From Chamaecyparis obtusa (lineage: Eukaryota > Streptophyta > Pinopsida > Cupressales > Cupressaceae), in contig BSBK01006398.1 in the NCBI GenBank assembly GCA_027943335.1, forward strand, positions 710,001 through 774,000: a stretch of DNA of 64,000 bases, given 5' to 3'. Both the position numbers and the translations under genes were made by a program. The notes below the pieces were generated by a model. The model did no database searches. It was not told the DNA's origin and saw only the letters and a list, made by a program, of their open reading frames with translations. Below are positions 49,547 to 61,185 of the stretch, in pieces (positions within the stretch are counted from its first letter, which is position 1; each line of letters starts with the position of its first letter).

Positions 49547-49752
49547 TGTTGGTGTAATTAAATATTCCTAATTACACTTTACATAATCTTACTTAGGATA
49601 ATGAATTTCATAGTAGTTTTCATTGAGACACCTAAAGTGGAATTTCTCCTACACCATGTGCTTAATTAAAGTGAAAAATCCTAGGTGTCTCAATGAAAAA
49701 ATACTATGCAATGCATTATCCTAAGTAAGATTAAGTAAAGTGTAATTCACTA
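49547..49752. repeat. Rearranged 5' LTR: head-to-head inverted LTR pieces
   Basis: 49547-49633 matches the first part of the right LTR. 49634-49752 is the reverse complement of right-LTR positions about 51620-51740. The result is an inverted repeat with arms of about 60 bases (CACTTTAC...GACACCT against AGGTGTC...GTAAAGTG) around a spacer of about 50 bases. The rest of the LTR, the PBS and the start of gag are deleted. Confidence 0.85.
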
Positions 49753-50925
49753 GGATTTAGACCTATGAGCTCATTCTCTAATATAAATTCTATTAGATTG
49801 GAACTTTCTACTTTTGGCATTGTTAAAGGGGATGAACAATTCATCTTTTTTATTCCTTCCAAGCTAGGTCTTGAATATTCTATCTTTGTTTCTACATTCT
49901 ATTCTACTATGGATGCTCTTGGTAGTGCATACAAATTGCCTTCTCTTGATAAATTTGCATCTCAACTCACAAGGGAATAAGAAAAGTTGGCACACATGGG
50001 TCAATTGAATCCTTCCACACATCATGCATTGACTGCAAGTGAGTCCACATCAAAGGCTTATAATGGTAAGGAAAAGAAACAACATAAGGATCCTAAGCCT
50101 CGTGACAAAGGTAATGAATCTCCTTCACACAATACTACTGAATACAATTCCTCTTCAAGAGAGGAATCATCTAGAAGAAAGAGGGATAAATGTGCATATT
50201 GTAAAAATCTAGGACATGCTAAGCATAAGAGTTTTCAAAAGAATATTGATGAGATAACTCACATTATTTAGAAGCACAATATTAAGTTTCCATAATTAGT
50301 GTCTACTCCTTATTCTACACATTTGGAAGCTTCTAGGTCTCCATCATAATCCAAAGATAAAGGTAAAGGATAAGCACTCTTGGATTCCACACATCCTAAG
50401 AAAGGTAAATGGCTTCTTGATTCAGGTGCATCACATCATATGGCATCTATGGATATGTTTTCTTCTATTGAGCCTTGTAATCCTACTAATATTTTGATGG
50501 GTAAAAACACATTCATGAGAGTTTGTGGGAAAGGTACTATTCCTATGGGAGAGGGGAGATTTAATGACGTTCTTTGTGTACCATCCTTGACCACTAATCT
50601 CCTTTCTATTTACTAAATTACATATGGGGCACAAGGTAAAATTGTTGAGTTCACTCCTGATTATGTCTACATTAGGGACATCGAGACTAGAGATTCCATA
50701 GCTATGGGAGTTGTTGATCATACATCACACTTGTATTATTTTTCACATTTTATTGATGATAATGATGATGATGATGATATTCATGTTTTACACATTCCTT
50801 TGCCAAGGGATAATTATGTATGCGAGGAGAAATTTGCACACTTGAATCATTTTGTTGTTGAGACAAGTGTTGATCTTCCTACTCCTCCACCTCCTGCTTC
50901 TTCAGACATGAGCTCTACTATTTAG
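49753..50925 (+). pseudogene. Copia-like gag C-terminus and protease remnant
   Basis: The frame resumes inside gag with the helical segment before the linker (KLPSLDKFASQL), then a Lys/Ser-rich linker. A CCHC knuckle CAYCKNLGHAKHKSF follows in which the last Cys is Ser (about 50190-50240). Protease has LLDSGASHHM (50407-50437) and the LLSIY end at about 50616. Three or more in-frame stops. After 50616 the sequence departs from a normal pol: an Asp-rich run (50755-50790) and Pro/Ser-rich sequence with no integrase. It could supply neither gag nor pol. Confidence 0.8.
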
Positions 50926-51590
50926 TAGGATGATCTTATTGTTTTAGATCTTGCAGAATGTGATGACTAATTGGATGCATCTTTAACATTTGTTGAGATC
51001 ATAGTTGGGGATACTTCTTCATTTTCTTTGGAGATTGGCACTCTTGATTCTTCTCCTTCTTCACTTGATTTGTCACATGAGCTAATAGATTCTTTGAGCT
51101 TGGAGAGACCTATTCAGTCTTTAGAGATTCATAAATGGAGACCTTCATCTTTTTCCTCATTTCATTTTCACATGGATTGGCTTCTTCATCATTTGATGTA
51201 TCTATTTCTTCCTAAGGGGAGACATGTTTATTGTAAGAATTGTCTTATCTATTGTTTGCAGGTACTCTTCATCAAGATGGGAGCTTCTTCATTATGGGGG
51301 GAATATCATGTGTCCAAATATCCTTCTTATGGGGGGATTATTCTTTGTATATAGATGATTTATGTAGTCCTTGGGGGCTCTTGAGTACTCCATCCATCCA
51401 TGCATCTTGTTTTCTTCTCTTTTTTTGCGGGAGGGTTTTTCTGATTAGGGTTTTTGTCTTTCTCCACTTTAATGAGATTTTTTTCATTTCATGTATTGCA
51501 TTGCATATTGTACATGGGTACCTAACATGGCCTAGTAGCCAAGACCCATCTTGAATTGTGATTTTAAGTTCATTCCCCTAAGTTTCACTT
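50926..51590 (+). other. 3' internal region of the Copia-like derivative
   Basis: Contains a Ser/Leu-rich open stretch (50971-51354) and T-rich sequence leading to the purine tract. No integrase or RT motif. It may be normal untranslated sequence left next to the deletion point. Confidence 0.5.
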
Positions 51591-51599
51591 AAGGGGGGG

Positions 51600-52054
51600 T
51601 GTTGGTGTAATTAAATATTCCTAATTACACTACTTAATCTTACTTAGGATAATGCATTGCATAGTAGTTTGTCATTGAGACACCTAGGAGTTTGCACGTT
51701 AATTAAGCACATGGTGTAGGAGAAATTCCACTTTAGGTGTTGGATCCACCTTTCGTGCTCTTATCACATTATAATCCTAATCCTATTGCACATACTTGAA
51801 TGCATAATGGAGGATGATCCACATTTGGTGGACATGTGATTACACCTAACATAGGTGATAGCTTATCAACTCCTTATCATTCTCTCTTATCACCTTTCCT
51901 ATATAAGGAGGTATATTATTTACATTGAATAATAATGTAAGGTGAATTCATTGGATCAATTCAATATCAATCATTTCATTCATATAATCTCTCTTTTATT
52001 TTTCTTTAACCTCAAGATCCTTGGTTCAATATTTTCTATTTTCAAATATTTACA
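51600..52054 (+). repeat. 3' LTR of the Copia-like derivative
   Basis: 455 bp, preceded by the purine tract. Contains a TATA-box-like CCTATATAAGG near 51898. Ends ATTTACA and is followed by the ATAAT duplication. Confidence 0.85.
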
Positions 52055-52469
52055 ATAATCAATTAAATAATGCATTATTACTTAACCAATAAATGTGAAT
52101 AGGATGATGGATCTTTATGTGGGAAAATTCTATTCTAGTTATATTCCTCAGCTGCTTTCTAATCCACCTTCACAGTCCTCCTTCAACAATAATGGTGAGG
52201 GTTTCTTTCCCCTTCTCCATCTCCTTGGTTTCTCTATGGTCATCAGTGACCAGTAAGTATTTTTTCTATTGTTAAATGAGATAGTCAATTTTCTTTGTTT
52301 TAAAAAATGAAATATTCCTGGTATCCCATTCCTTCCTTGACTATTTTTAAATCCACCATATCCTTTATATTTTCTCCATAGGATATGTGATCTCTAGTTT
52401 TTGATCTATATCTTAGTGGTAACTCTCCTTGTCCTTCAAGAAACCCTAATCCTTGGATCAAAGTTGGAT

Positions 52470-54240
52470 CTATGCATCGATTAAAAACTTGGGCTTTGTG
52501 CAATCCCCCCTGGCATTTTCATTCTAAGGCTTCTCTTATGCCTCTAACTATTGTGAATAGGTTTTCCTCTCTCTTGGTTGCAAATTATGATAAAAAATCT
52601 TCAGAAATAGAAGTTTTATGCTCCCCACCCTTGAAGAACCCCTATCATCCTCCACATTAGCGATCCAAGTCAAAATTCTCCCAACATCATAAATCTCCCA
52701 TTTTTAGATTTGCTAACCCTAGAACTTATAGATGGTAGAATTGAGCAAGCCCAGATGACGTGTAATAATCATAGGTATTTTTTAAGATGGAATGGCTTTG
52801 GGGTCTCATCTTCTAAAATCGATGCATGGTTATCTACTCAATTTCCTATACAAGTAAGTACAGTTTTGCTTTCAGAAGATTTTATCTTTGTAGGATGTAT
52901 AAGTCTAATTTGAAAAATAGACTATTTAAGGAAGGTTTCCCTAAATTTAGAAATTTCAATTTTTCAATTTTGGATTGGTTGCTCTTCTTTAAACATAGTA
53001 ATCTAAAGGATTTCCTTGTGGAAAGAGTGGTCCTACTTCCAGATCTCCCCATAGAATTAATTAATGAATCCCACATTAGGAAGATATGAAATATGCTATG
53101 AAAATTTGTAGGGTTTGTGGACAATCCTTTTAAACAATCTAATACTAACATCATTGTTAGGATAGATTAATGTAAAAACCCTAAAACACATCAGTGTGGG
53201 AAGCGAAAATGATGAATTTATAATTTCCCCTATTATCATTTTTGAAACTATTGATGCTGAAGAAGAAGAGCAGGATAATAAAACTTCCTCAAAAAGTGAA
53301 AAATCCAATAAGAAAGAGAAAGAGAAATCCATAAATCAAGTTCTTAATCAATTTTCTAGGGTCAAGGCATGTTTCTTGAAAATTTTTGTAGGTTTTTCTA
53401 TCAGAGATATTTCAGACACCAACCCAGATGTTATTGAAGTAGTAATAGAATAATTGAGTATCCCACTTGAATACCTTTTCAATCAACCAAAAATTGGTAA
53501 TATCAATGGTAACTTAGCTCAAGATCTCAATAAAAGCATAAGTGCAATGAATAGTATTCTAGGTCAAGACATAGGAGTTGCAGAATCCAAACAGTCCCTT
53601 GAAACAATTCTAGGTTAGGCAGAGAAAATTAGTAGAGTAGTTAGTAAATAATTAGAATATATCAACCAAGACACAAGAGAAAATAGTGAATTCGACATCA
53701 ATTACTGTAATTGGCCCCCATGGATTTCTCCTTTGAGATTTTAGCTTCGGTACTTATCGATTAGGAATTAGTAGAAGATAAGATTAAGAAGATCTCAAAG
53801 TTTAATTCTACTTTAGCTCAAGCTTCACCTATCCAGATTGACAATGTAGCAGCATCCCCAGATCTAGAGAACAAAATCTTGGATTCAGAAGAAAGGATTG
53901 AGTGTGATCATAATATCATTTTTGTTAGAAATGATATAGCCTTAGAACTATCTGAAATAGCATCTATTAATGAATTTTTATGTTTAGACATTAATCCAAA
54001 TTCTGAATATGAAATTAGCAATGAAAATAATAGAGAAATTGTAGTTAAAATTTTAGATTCATTGGATAAATATTGTTTTGAAATGGCAGAGGAACCGTCC
54101 TTGGATAGTATAATGAAGAAACCCATTATTTTAGGTTTAAGTCTGAACTCAAGAGGGAAATCTTCTCCTAATTGTGCCAACCCCTGTAAATATGGAGGAA
54201 TGAAATCCCTTAGAGAATTAATAAATAAAAAAGGTTAGGA
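52470..54240 (+). pseudogene. LINE-B ORF1 (DUF4283-like)
   Basis: A plausible start is MHRLKTW at 52472. From 52730 the DUF4283 RNA-binding core is readable over two frames: YFLRWNGFG, then FKEGFPKFRNFNFSILDWLLFF and VVLLPDLPIELINE, the usual strand that ends the domain. After 53196 the protein is acidic/Lys-rich (EEEEQDNKTSSKSEKSNKKEKEK) and the tail to 54238 is Glu/Asp/Ile-rich. No zinc knuckle is evident. Interrupted by about ten stops and frameshifts. ORF2 follows 60 bases downstream, as in other L1 elements. Confidence 0.65.
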
Positions 54241-54303
54241 TTTAGGACAAATTAAAATCACGCTTCTGGATGTAGGGAAGGGGAATTTCCTTCCCACCCA
54301 GCC

Positions 54304-57300
54304 ATGAAAATTATATCATGGAATGTTAGGGGCATCAATGCCACTAACAAACAACACCTTCTAAAAAGGTAATTATAAATTTTTAATTTAGAAATAGTTC
54401 TAATACAAGAAACTAAGCTAGATATAGAAGGCTGCAATAATCTTAAAAATAAATTAGGTATGTGGGAGATTTTGGGAAATCCATCAATTGGAGCATCTGG
54501 TGGGATTGTGATGATCTAGAATTCAAGACATTGCAATTTTACCCAATTAATATCTTCTAATAGCTAGATAGTAGGTAGATTAAAAAGCACAAAGAGTAAA
54601 TTAAGTTTAATCCTAATCAATGTTTATAGTCCAAAATTCCTTCATGAGAAAAGGAACATGTGGAAGGAGATCCAAACTTTTATCAATATGTGTTCCAATG
54701 AAAATTTCCTTTTAGGGGGCAACTTTAATTCGATTTTAGAGGCTATAGATAAGACATGGGGATCAAAGAAGCTTACCTAAATAAACCTATAATTCAAGGA
54801 GTGGCTAGGGGAAATAAAGGCTTGTAAAATCAAGACAGAGATAGGTGCCCACACTTGGTCTAATAGAAGATCAGATGTAAGCATCATTGGAGAGAAATTA
54901 GATAGGTTCTTCTTCATTGGTAATTTATCTACCTTTGAATTTGACATGAATGCCTCCATTTTACCTACATCTGGTTCAGACCATTATCCAATGTCCCTTT
55001 ATTGTCTAGAGCCAAACATACCTAAGAAAAATCCCTTCAAATTTCAAAAAATATGGTTGATAAATGAAGAGTGTCTTAAAAAAATAGAGTAATGGTGGAA
55101 GAGTGCTAGCTTTAAAGGATAAAAAATCTATATCATTATGTAGAAATTATAATTAATTAAAAGGAAATTGAGTGGAAAAAAGAGAGTTTTGGGAACATTT
55201 TTTAAACTAAAATTAAAATTAAAAATGATATTAAAACACTAAATGAGGATGCATTTTCTAAAGGTATGAATACAAATTCCTATGTCAAGGAGAAGGATCT
55301 TCTCAAAAACTATGAGGAGATTTTAGCTAAGTAAGAGTCTTATTGGAAACAGAGATCCAGGGAAACCTGGTTAGTAGAGGGAGACAAGAATATGATTTTT
55401 TTTCATAATAGCACCAAAATAAGGAGAAACTTCAATAGGATAATGACTATTAAAAAATCCAATGGGGATATTTTGGAAAACATGGAAGACATTTCAAAGG
55501 AAGCAGTTAACTACTTCTATAAAATATTAAATAATGAAGATGGCTCATTGATAAAACCTTAGAATGATCTCTTAAGAAATATTCCTAATATCATCACTAT
55601 AAACCATAATAAAATTGTTAATGCCAAATTTTCAAATGAGGAAGTAGAAAGGGCCTTTAGAAACCTTCATTTAGATAAATCCCTAGGCCTTGATGGCTTT
55701 CCTACATTCATATTTCAAAAGTGTTGGCCTTTTATGGGAGCTGAGATTATAGAGGCTCTAAAAGGCATGTGTAATTCAGGTCAACTTTTGAAAGAAATTA
55801 ACAATACCTTCATAACATTAATTCCTAAAACTCCAAATCCGGTGAGATTTGAGGACTTTAGGCCCATATCTTTTTGTAACACTCTTTATAAATTGCTAAC
55901 TAAAACCCTAGCTAATAGACTTAAGGTTCTCCTTCTTTATCTAATATCTAAGGAGCAAACAAGTTTTGTCTCAGGGAGATCTATTCTAGATGGCATGATA
56001 ATAGCTCAAGAGGTTATTCATACTCATAAAACTAACAAAAAAATGAGTATGTTAGTAAAGTTGGATATAAGGAAGGCATATGACAAGGTGGATTGGCATT
56101 TCATTTTCAAATATTTAGATGCTTTTGGTTTTTCCAAACAACTGATTAATTTTATCTTTGAATGTATCTCTGGTCCTAAAATGTCAATCATGATTAATGG
56201 CTCTCACGTAGGTTTCTTTGACATATCCCAACAACTAAGGCAAGGTGACCCCATTTCCCCATTCCTCTTTATTTTAGTGGCATAAGCATTAGGTAGATCT
56301 ATGAATGAAGCTTGGAGAAATGGAATGTTAAAAGACATTAAAATTACATCTGATTTAGATCCCTGTACTCACCAACAATTCATGGATGACAATCTTCTCC
56401 TTGGAAAATCTAGTATGAAAGAAGTTGCGGCTTTTGAAAATATTCTTCAAAATTATTCCTATGCCTTGGGACAACAAATTAATAAGGATAAATCCAAAAT
56501 TTTCCTTTTCAATACTAGCAAAGAGTTGGAAATGAAAATCTATAGAAATCTAGGTTTTAAGATAGGATCTCTCCCTTGTAAATATTTATGTCTGCCCTTA
56601 GCTAAAGGTAGTAGAACTACTAACTTATGGAACAGTATGCTTAATAAAATAGATAAGTAAATAGAGTCAAGGAAGTCTAGATGGCTAACTATAGATGGGA
56701 AGGCCATGCTAATTAAATCAATATTATCAACCATTATGATTTATTAGATGATGTGCCTCAACTTACCTGAAGGTATTAAGAATGAAATAACTAAAAAACT
56801 TGGAAAATTCTTTTGGAAAGTTTTTGAAGATAAGTCTCCTATGGCATTAATTGCATGGAAATCGATATGCAAAAAGAGAATCGAAGGGGGGCTAGACTTT
56901 AAAGATCTTAAACAACATAATTTAGCTTTAGGAGCAAAACTAGTATGGCATATGATCCAGAATCCTGAGTCTAAATGGGCCAAAATTATGAGATTTAAGT
57001 ACTTAGATGGGAGGGATGAATTGAGTATATGAAAGCATATCTCTCCACAAAGAGGTTCTAGAGTATGGAACTTTCTTAGTGATTGTAGGAAGCTTATCTT
57101 GGATGGCATTACTTGGGATATTAGAGATGGTGGTAAGGCTATGTTCTGGGATGATTTTTGGGGTGCCTTCCCACCGCTAAGGACAAATTTTAGTGATGAA
57201 GTAATTATAAACTAGATCATAGATGCAAGAGGGAATCTTGTCAAAGATTATTTAGATTTTCCTGAGGGAGACCCTACCTTGGGGTGGAAGTGGAAATCTG

Positions 57301-58519
57301 ATGAGAATGTAGGACTTCATTGAGATGAGATATCTAGAATTAAGGAGATTTTGAATAGGAGGATAATCTTCCCAAGAAAAAGAAATGATACCATTATCTA
57401 GGCTAAGGATAAAAATGGAAAGTATAATGCTAAAGACGGTTACTCCTCTCTTCAAGAAAACCCTTTGAGTCCCTTAGATTTACCAATTGAATTATGTTGG
57501 GATAAGGATTGTATGCCTAAAGTAGGTATATTTGCTTGGGAAACATTACAAAAAAATATATTGACTAAAAATTTGTTTAGGAAAATAGGATATTTGGGAC
57601 CTTCTAGATGTCCACTCTGTGAATAATATAGTGAGAGTGTGAACTACCTTCTAATAAAATGTATCTTTTATAACCATTGTTGGAATTGGTTAGCAAGGAA
57701 GCTTAACTCATCCTCGCCCTTACAAAATGACATAGTGGAGGTATTTAATAGTTGTCCTTGAATAAAATGTTAGGATATGTATAGTAAGATATGGAGGATC
57801 TCTCCATCTAACGTTAATTTGGGAGATATGGAAGGAAAGAAATTGATGTATTTTTAAGTAATCAAAACTAAGTATGGACCAATTTTTAAATAAGGTAGAA
57901 GCGAGAATTTTAAAAATGGTAAATTGTAGGAATATTCTCAAAAGAACAAATGTTATTTTCTCCAAAGAGGATGACTCTATTAGAAATAAATGGTATGGCA
58001 AAAAATCCTAGCCTTTTATAGTAATGAAAAGTAAATATTTAGACAAAAGAGAAAAATCATGTGTTTGGAACCTCCTGGTATGGGTGGGTATAAACTCTTT
58101 CAATGGAGCTTCTTGAGGTAACCCACGTAAGGTATGAGATGGATGTTATATTCATAAGTGGGATGGATTCAAGCCAGTGATTAAATCCACCTCACTAGGG
58201 ATAGAGACAAACAACACAACTGAGATGAATGCCTTAGTAGAAGGTTTTCTTTTGTGTAGGAAAATGAACCTAGATAAGTTGGAGATAGAAGGGGATTCCT
58301 CTTTAGTTATCAATGTTGTAATAAAGGGGAAAATGCCTAATTGTCATTTAAATGGAATGGTAGAAAGAGAAATGGAGATTTTATTGAAATTCAAACACTT
58401 TACCATCAATCATATATATAGGGAAGGAAACAAAGATGCAGATTCCTTAGCAAATGAGGGAGCAAATGGTTTCTCTCAGGAAATTATATTTCCAAGAATC
58501 TCTAATTATAAAGGATAGT
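54304..58519 (+). pseudogene. LINE-B ORF2: endonuclease, RT, zf-RVT, RNase H
   Basis: Begins MKIISWNVRGIN (AP-endonuclease block 1), then IQETKLD, a LLGGNFNS where family members have GDFN, KLDRFF and SDHYPMSL near 54980. RT spans about 55640-56520 with LDKSLGLDGFP, ITLIPK, FRPISFCN, the KLDIRKAYDKVDW block, LRQGDPISPFLF and catalytic QFMDDNLLL. The thumb segment contains LGLPLAKG-like and WKSICKKRIEGGLDF blocks. zf-RVT lies near 57480-57700 (PKVGIFAWETL, CPLCE). A frameshift near 57.8 kb precedes an RNase H domain (58080-58519) with NGAS/GNP remnants, TEMNALVEG, EGDSSLV and REGNKDADSLANEG. Stops are scattered but all domains are present in order, so this is an almost full-length L1 of the RNase H-bearing plant type. 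Confidence 0.9.
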
Positions 58520-58740
58520 AATTTTAGATTAGAATAGTAATCTTAATCCATCTCAGATCAGATAACTCTCATAATTTCTTAGCCTAACTACTTCATATTC
58601 TTGTTGATTAAGGGATACCTGTTGATACTGAGAATTTCAACTCCTAAAAAACAAGACGACAGGGAAGTATATTATATATTTATCATACTTTGTAAATTTC
58701 CTTCAATAAAAGTGAAAATAAATGAAGATGCATATTATGT
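58520..58740 (+). other. Probable LINE-B 3' untranslated end
   Basis: Follows the RNase H stop; CTTCAATAAAAGTG at about 58702 could be its polyadenylation signal. No clean A-tail or target duplication found. Alternatively an LTR starts near 58620 (TGTTGATACT). Confidence 0.4.
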
Positions 58741-60880
58741 TTTTCATTTACTTAGTTGACTAATTAATATATTTCAATTTATTTAATGCATATTCATTTG
58801 AAATAAATAATATTTTTAACAAATTAAAATAAAGTAGGTAGAAAAAAGGGTGGCGAGAGGGAGTAGAACACTCGACCTCTCAAGGCGACCTTTTTTCCTA
58901 CCTATCTACCCTCCTACCCCCTAACCAATTAGTCTATTTGTTTTCTTCGAGAGGAATAGGAGGAGATATTTATTTATCTTTGTTTCTATGTGCAGGTGAA
59001 GAATTATTACAACTCTTACACAAGGAGTAATTTCTCCTTTAATCATTCTTCCTTTTGTAATAATGTGAATTTTATTTATTTTTATATTATTTATTCTTAA
59101 TGTTAAAAAGGAAAATGAATGGGGAGAGGGAGTAGAACCTTCGAGAGGATCCTTTATCCTACCTAAACTACCCGACCTACCCTAACCAATTGCTCTATGT
59201 TAATCCTTGAAAATGTTGGTAGGAATAAAGATATTAATATTAAATTTTTTGGATTTCCTTTTAATAATTTAGAAATAAAACTATTAAGAAGATTAATATA
59301 GTATTTCTCTTAAATTCATATGTTTCAAGAGGCTTTTTTATGTTGCGATATTATTGTGATTATCAATAGTATTATTTTTTATTTTAATTTGTAACTTACT
59401 CCTAAAAACCCTAAATTGATGAATATGATAAGGTAAATGAAAAAAGATTACTATGATTAGGGTTATGAAATATTTTTATTTTTAACTTCGGTTTCCCTAT
59501 GCCTAATTGTAATCATATTATTTTACCTTGTAATTTTATTATCAATTATAAAATTTTAATTTGTTGAGTAAAATAGCTTAAGTGATTATTCTTTACCATT
59601 GAAATTTATTTATAGATAATAGTTAATTGATTTATCACCTTTATGTTATTTTTTAGGGTAAATGCCTCTTTTTAAGGGTGAATTGTGAATCTTTTATACC
59701 ATAATGCTCTTAAAATATTTCTATGTTGTTAATTTTATTGCATATGTTTGTGAATAGAAATATTTTTTAATAACTGTAAATGCATTATGGCTTATTTTAA
59801 AAGTAAAATTATAAACACAATGTCATAACTTTATTTAATGTTTATTTATTAAAAATGTTATGATAATTAATGTGAGTATCAAATGATTAATATTTAATTT
59901 TTATTTATAAGCCATCTCATTTATCAAATACATTTGTAAATTATGGCGTGAATCTATTTCAATTAATTATTAATTAATAAATAAATGATAACGGTCTTTT
60001 TCAAAAGCCTAATATATTATGAATATGTTATTTTGATTTTAGGTTTTATTAAAGGATTATCTAATGTCAGAATTTTTGTGCAGGGATTAAGCGATGGATT
60101 ATTATGCATAAATACCTAAGATGATTACTTATCAACTTTTTAAAAAATCAGAAATATTTCCCAAATAACCATTATTATGGTTTATTTTATAATTTTTAGG
60201 GTTAGTTAGGGATTAGGTTTCTGTGAATGGACATGACTTTTCATAGACAACCTTAGGAAAATATATTTATATGCAAACATTTGTAAACAAAGGGCATTAC
60301 GAAATACAAAATTTACAATTACATTTTGAAATATTTGAGAACCTGGTTAATGCTCTTGCTCTGGAATTGGATGAAAATTATTGGATCAGTTTGTAGATCA
60401 AGTGGTTTTTGAAGTTTAATTGCAGAGTTCACTAGTAACATCTATTCCTCTATGTTATTTTTGGGTTTAATGCTTTGGATAAAGTATATTTGCTTTCTTA
60501 GAGACTATTATATTGCAATTGTAAATAGGAATTGTAGAGCTATGTCAGATTAGTTTTCCATTGTGTATGGCTAAGCATGCCTTTTGAATAATTTAGAATT
60601 CAATTGGTCTGTCCTCTGGAAATTAAAGTTCTTCTGAATAGTTGTCTTCCTATTCCTGTTGTTAATTGATCAATCTCTAAAGTGATAGATTTATTTGGAC
60701 TCGTCTCTAAAGTTACACTTTTAATTCAAGATATCATTTTGTCGTTAATAGATAAAACTAAATGAACTTTGACAGTAATCCTCAATTAAAGTAATCACAC
60801 ATAACTTTCATTTCTAATCAGGAGTAGGCACTGGTCTTTATTTTAAGTATAGTTAATTTTATCATAGCAATTCTTTAGAT
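58740..60880. other. AT-rich sequence, probably part of an LTR
   Basis: No coding frame. Apart from the duplicated module listed separately I see only AT-rich sequence with several AATAAA-like words. Its position before the gypsy-type primer site suggests it lies in that element's LTR; the LTR start cannot be fixed without its partner, which is outside the window. Confidence 0.4.
58845..59198 (-). repeat. Duplicated module with tRNA-like features
   Basis: 58845-58940 and 59110-59198 are diverged direct copies (GAGAGGGAGTAGAAC..., TACC-rich middle, CCTAACCAATT...). On the minus strand each reads AATTGGTTAGGG (A-box-like) and, 45-50 bases later, GTTCTACTCCC (B-box-like). Degenerate tRNA-derived SINE heads are possible. 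Confidence 0.35.
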
Positions 60881-61016
60881 TTTTTGTTTATTCTTTTAGG
60901 AATTTTCATTAATTTTAGGTTTACCAGCCTTGGTTTGATTGAACCAAAATTGTAGAGGCACCTGTTATTGTGCCTGTCAGTTGGCTTCAAAATGACCAAC
61001 ATTTTTGAGCCCCAAC
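60881..61016 (+). repeat. Candidate LTR 3' end of a gypsy-type element
   Basis: The sequence up to CCCCAACA (61009-61016) immediately precedes a primer binding site, so an LTR should end here in CA. The 5' boundary is not determined; TGTTGATACT at 58620 is one candidate, giving an LTR of about 2.4 kb. Confidence 0.5.
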
Positions 61017-61019
61017 AAA

Positions 61020-61038
61020 TTGGTGACTCTACTGGGGA
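61020..61038 (+). promoter_or_regulatory. Primer binding site, tRNA-Arg type (Ogre/Tat-like)
   Basis: TTGGTGACTCTACTGGGGA resembles the TGGCGACTCYRCTGGGGA primer site known from Ogre/Tat-group Ty3/gypsy elements, with C-to-T changes. A shortened echo, GACTCTACTGGGAGAAAGAT, follows at about 61074. Confidence 0.6.
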
Positions 61039-61185
61039 AAGATTCAATTACAGAATCTCTAGTTAAGTTGTGAAGACTCTACTGGGAGAAAGATCCATAA
61101 TAGTTATTGATTCCTCATAGAAGGTGAGGTGGTGACTCTAAATTTTAGTTTCAGGAGAAATTTATGTTAGGGAGAAGATCCTTGA

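Larger units (their letters stand above)
49542..52059 (+). mobile_element. Copia-like deletion derivative (gag-protease only)
   Basis: The left LTR starts TGTTGGTG at 49547; the full right LTR is 51600-52054 (455 bp, TG...CA). ATAAT flanks both ends (49542-49546 and 52055-52059). The interior keeps part of gag and the protease motif, then about 1.1 kb of other sequence, and a purine tract AAGGGGGGG ends at 51599. Integrase, RT, RNase H and the PBS are missing. The left LTR is truncated and followed by an inverted LTR piece. Confidence 0.85.
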
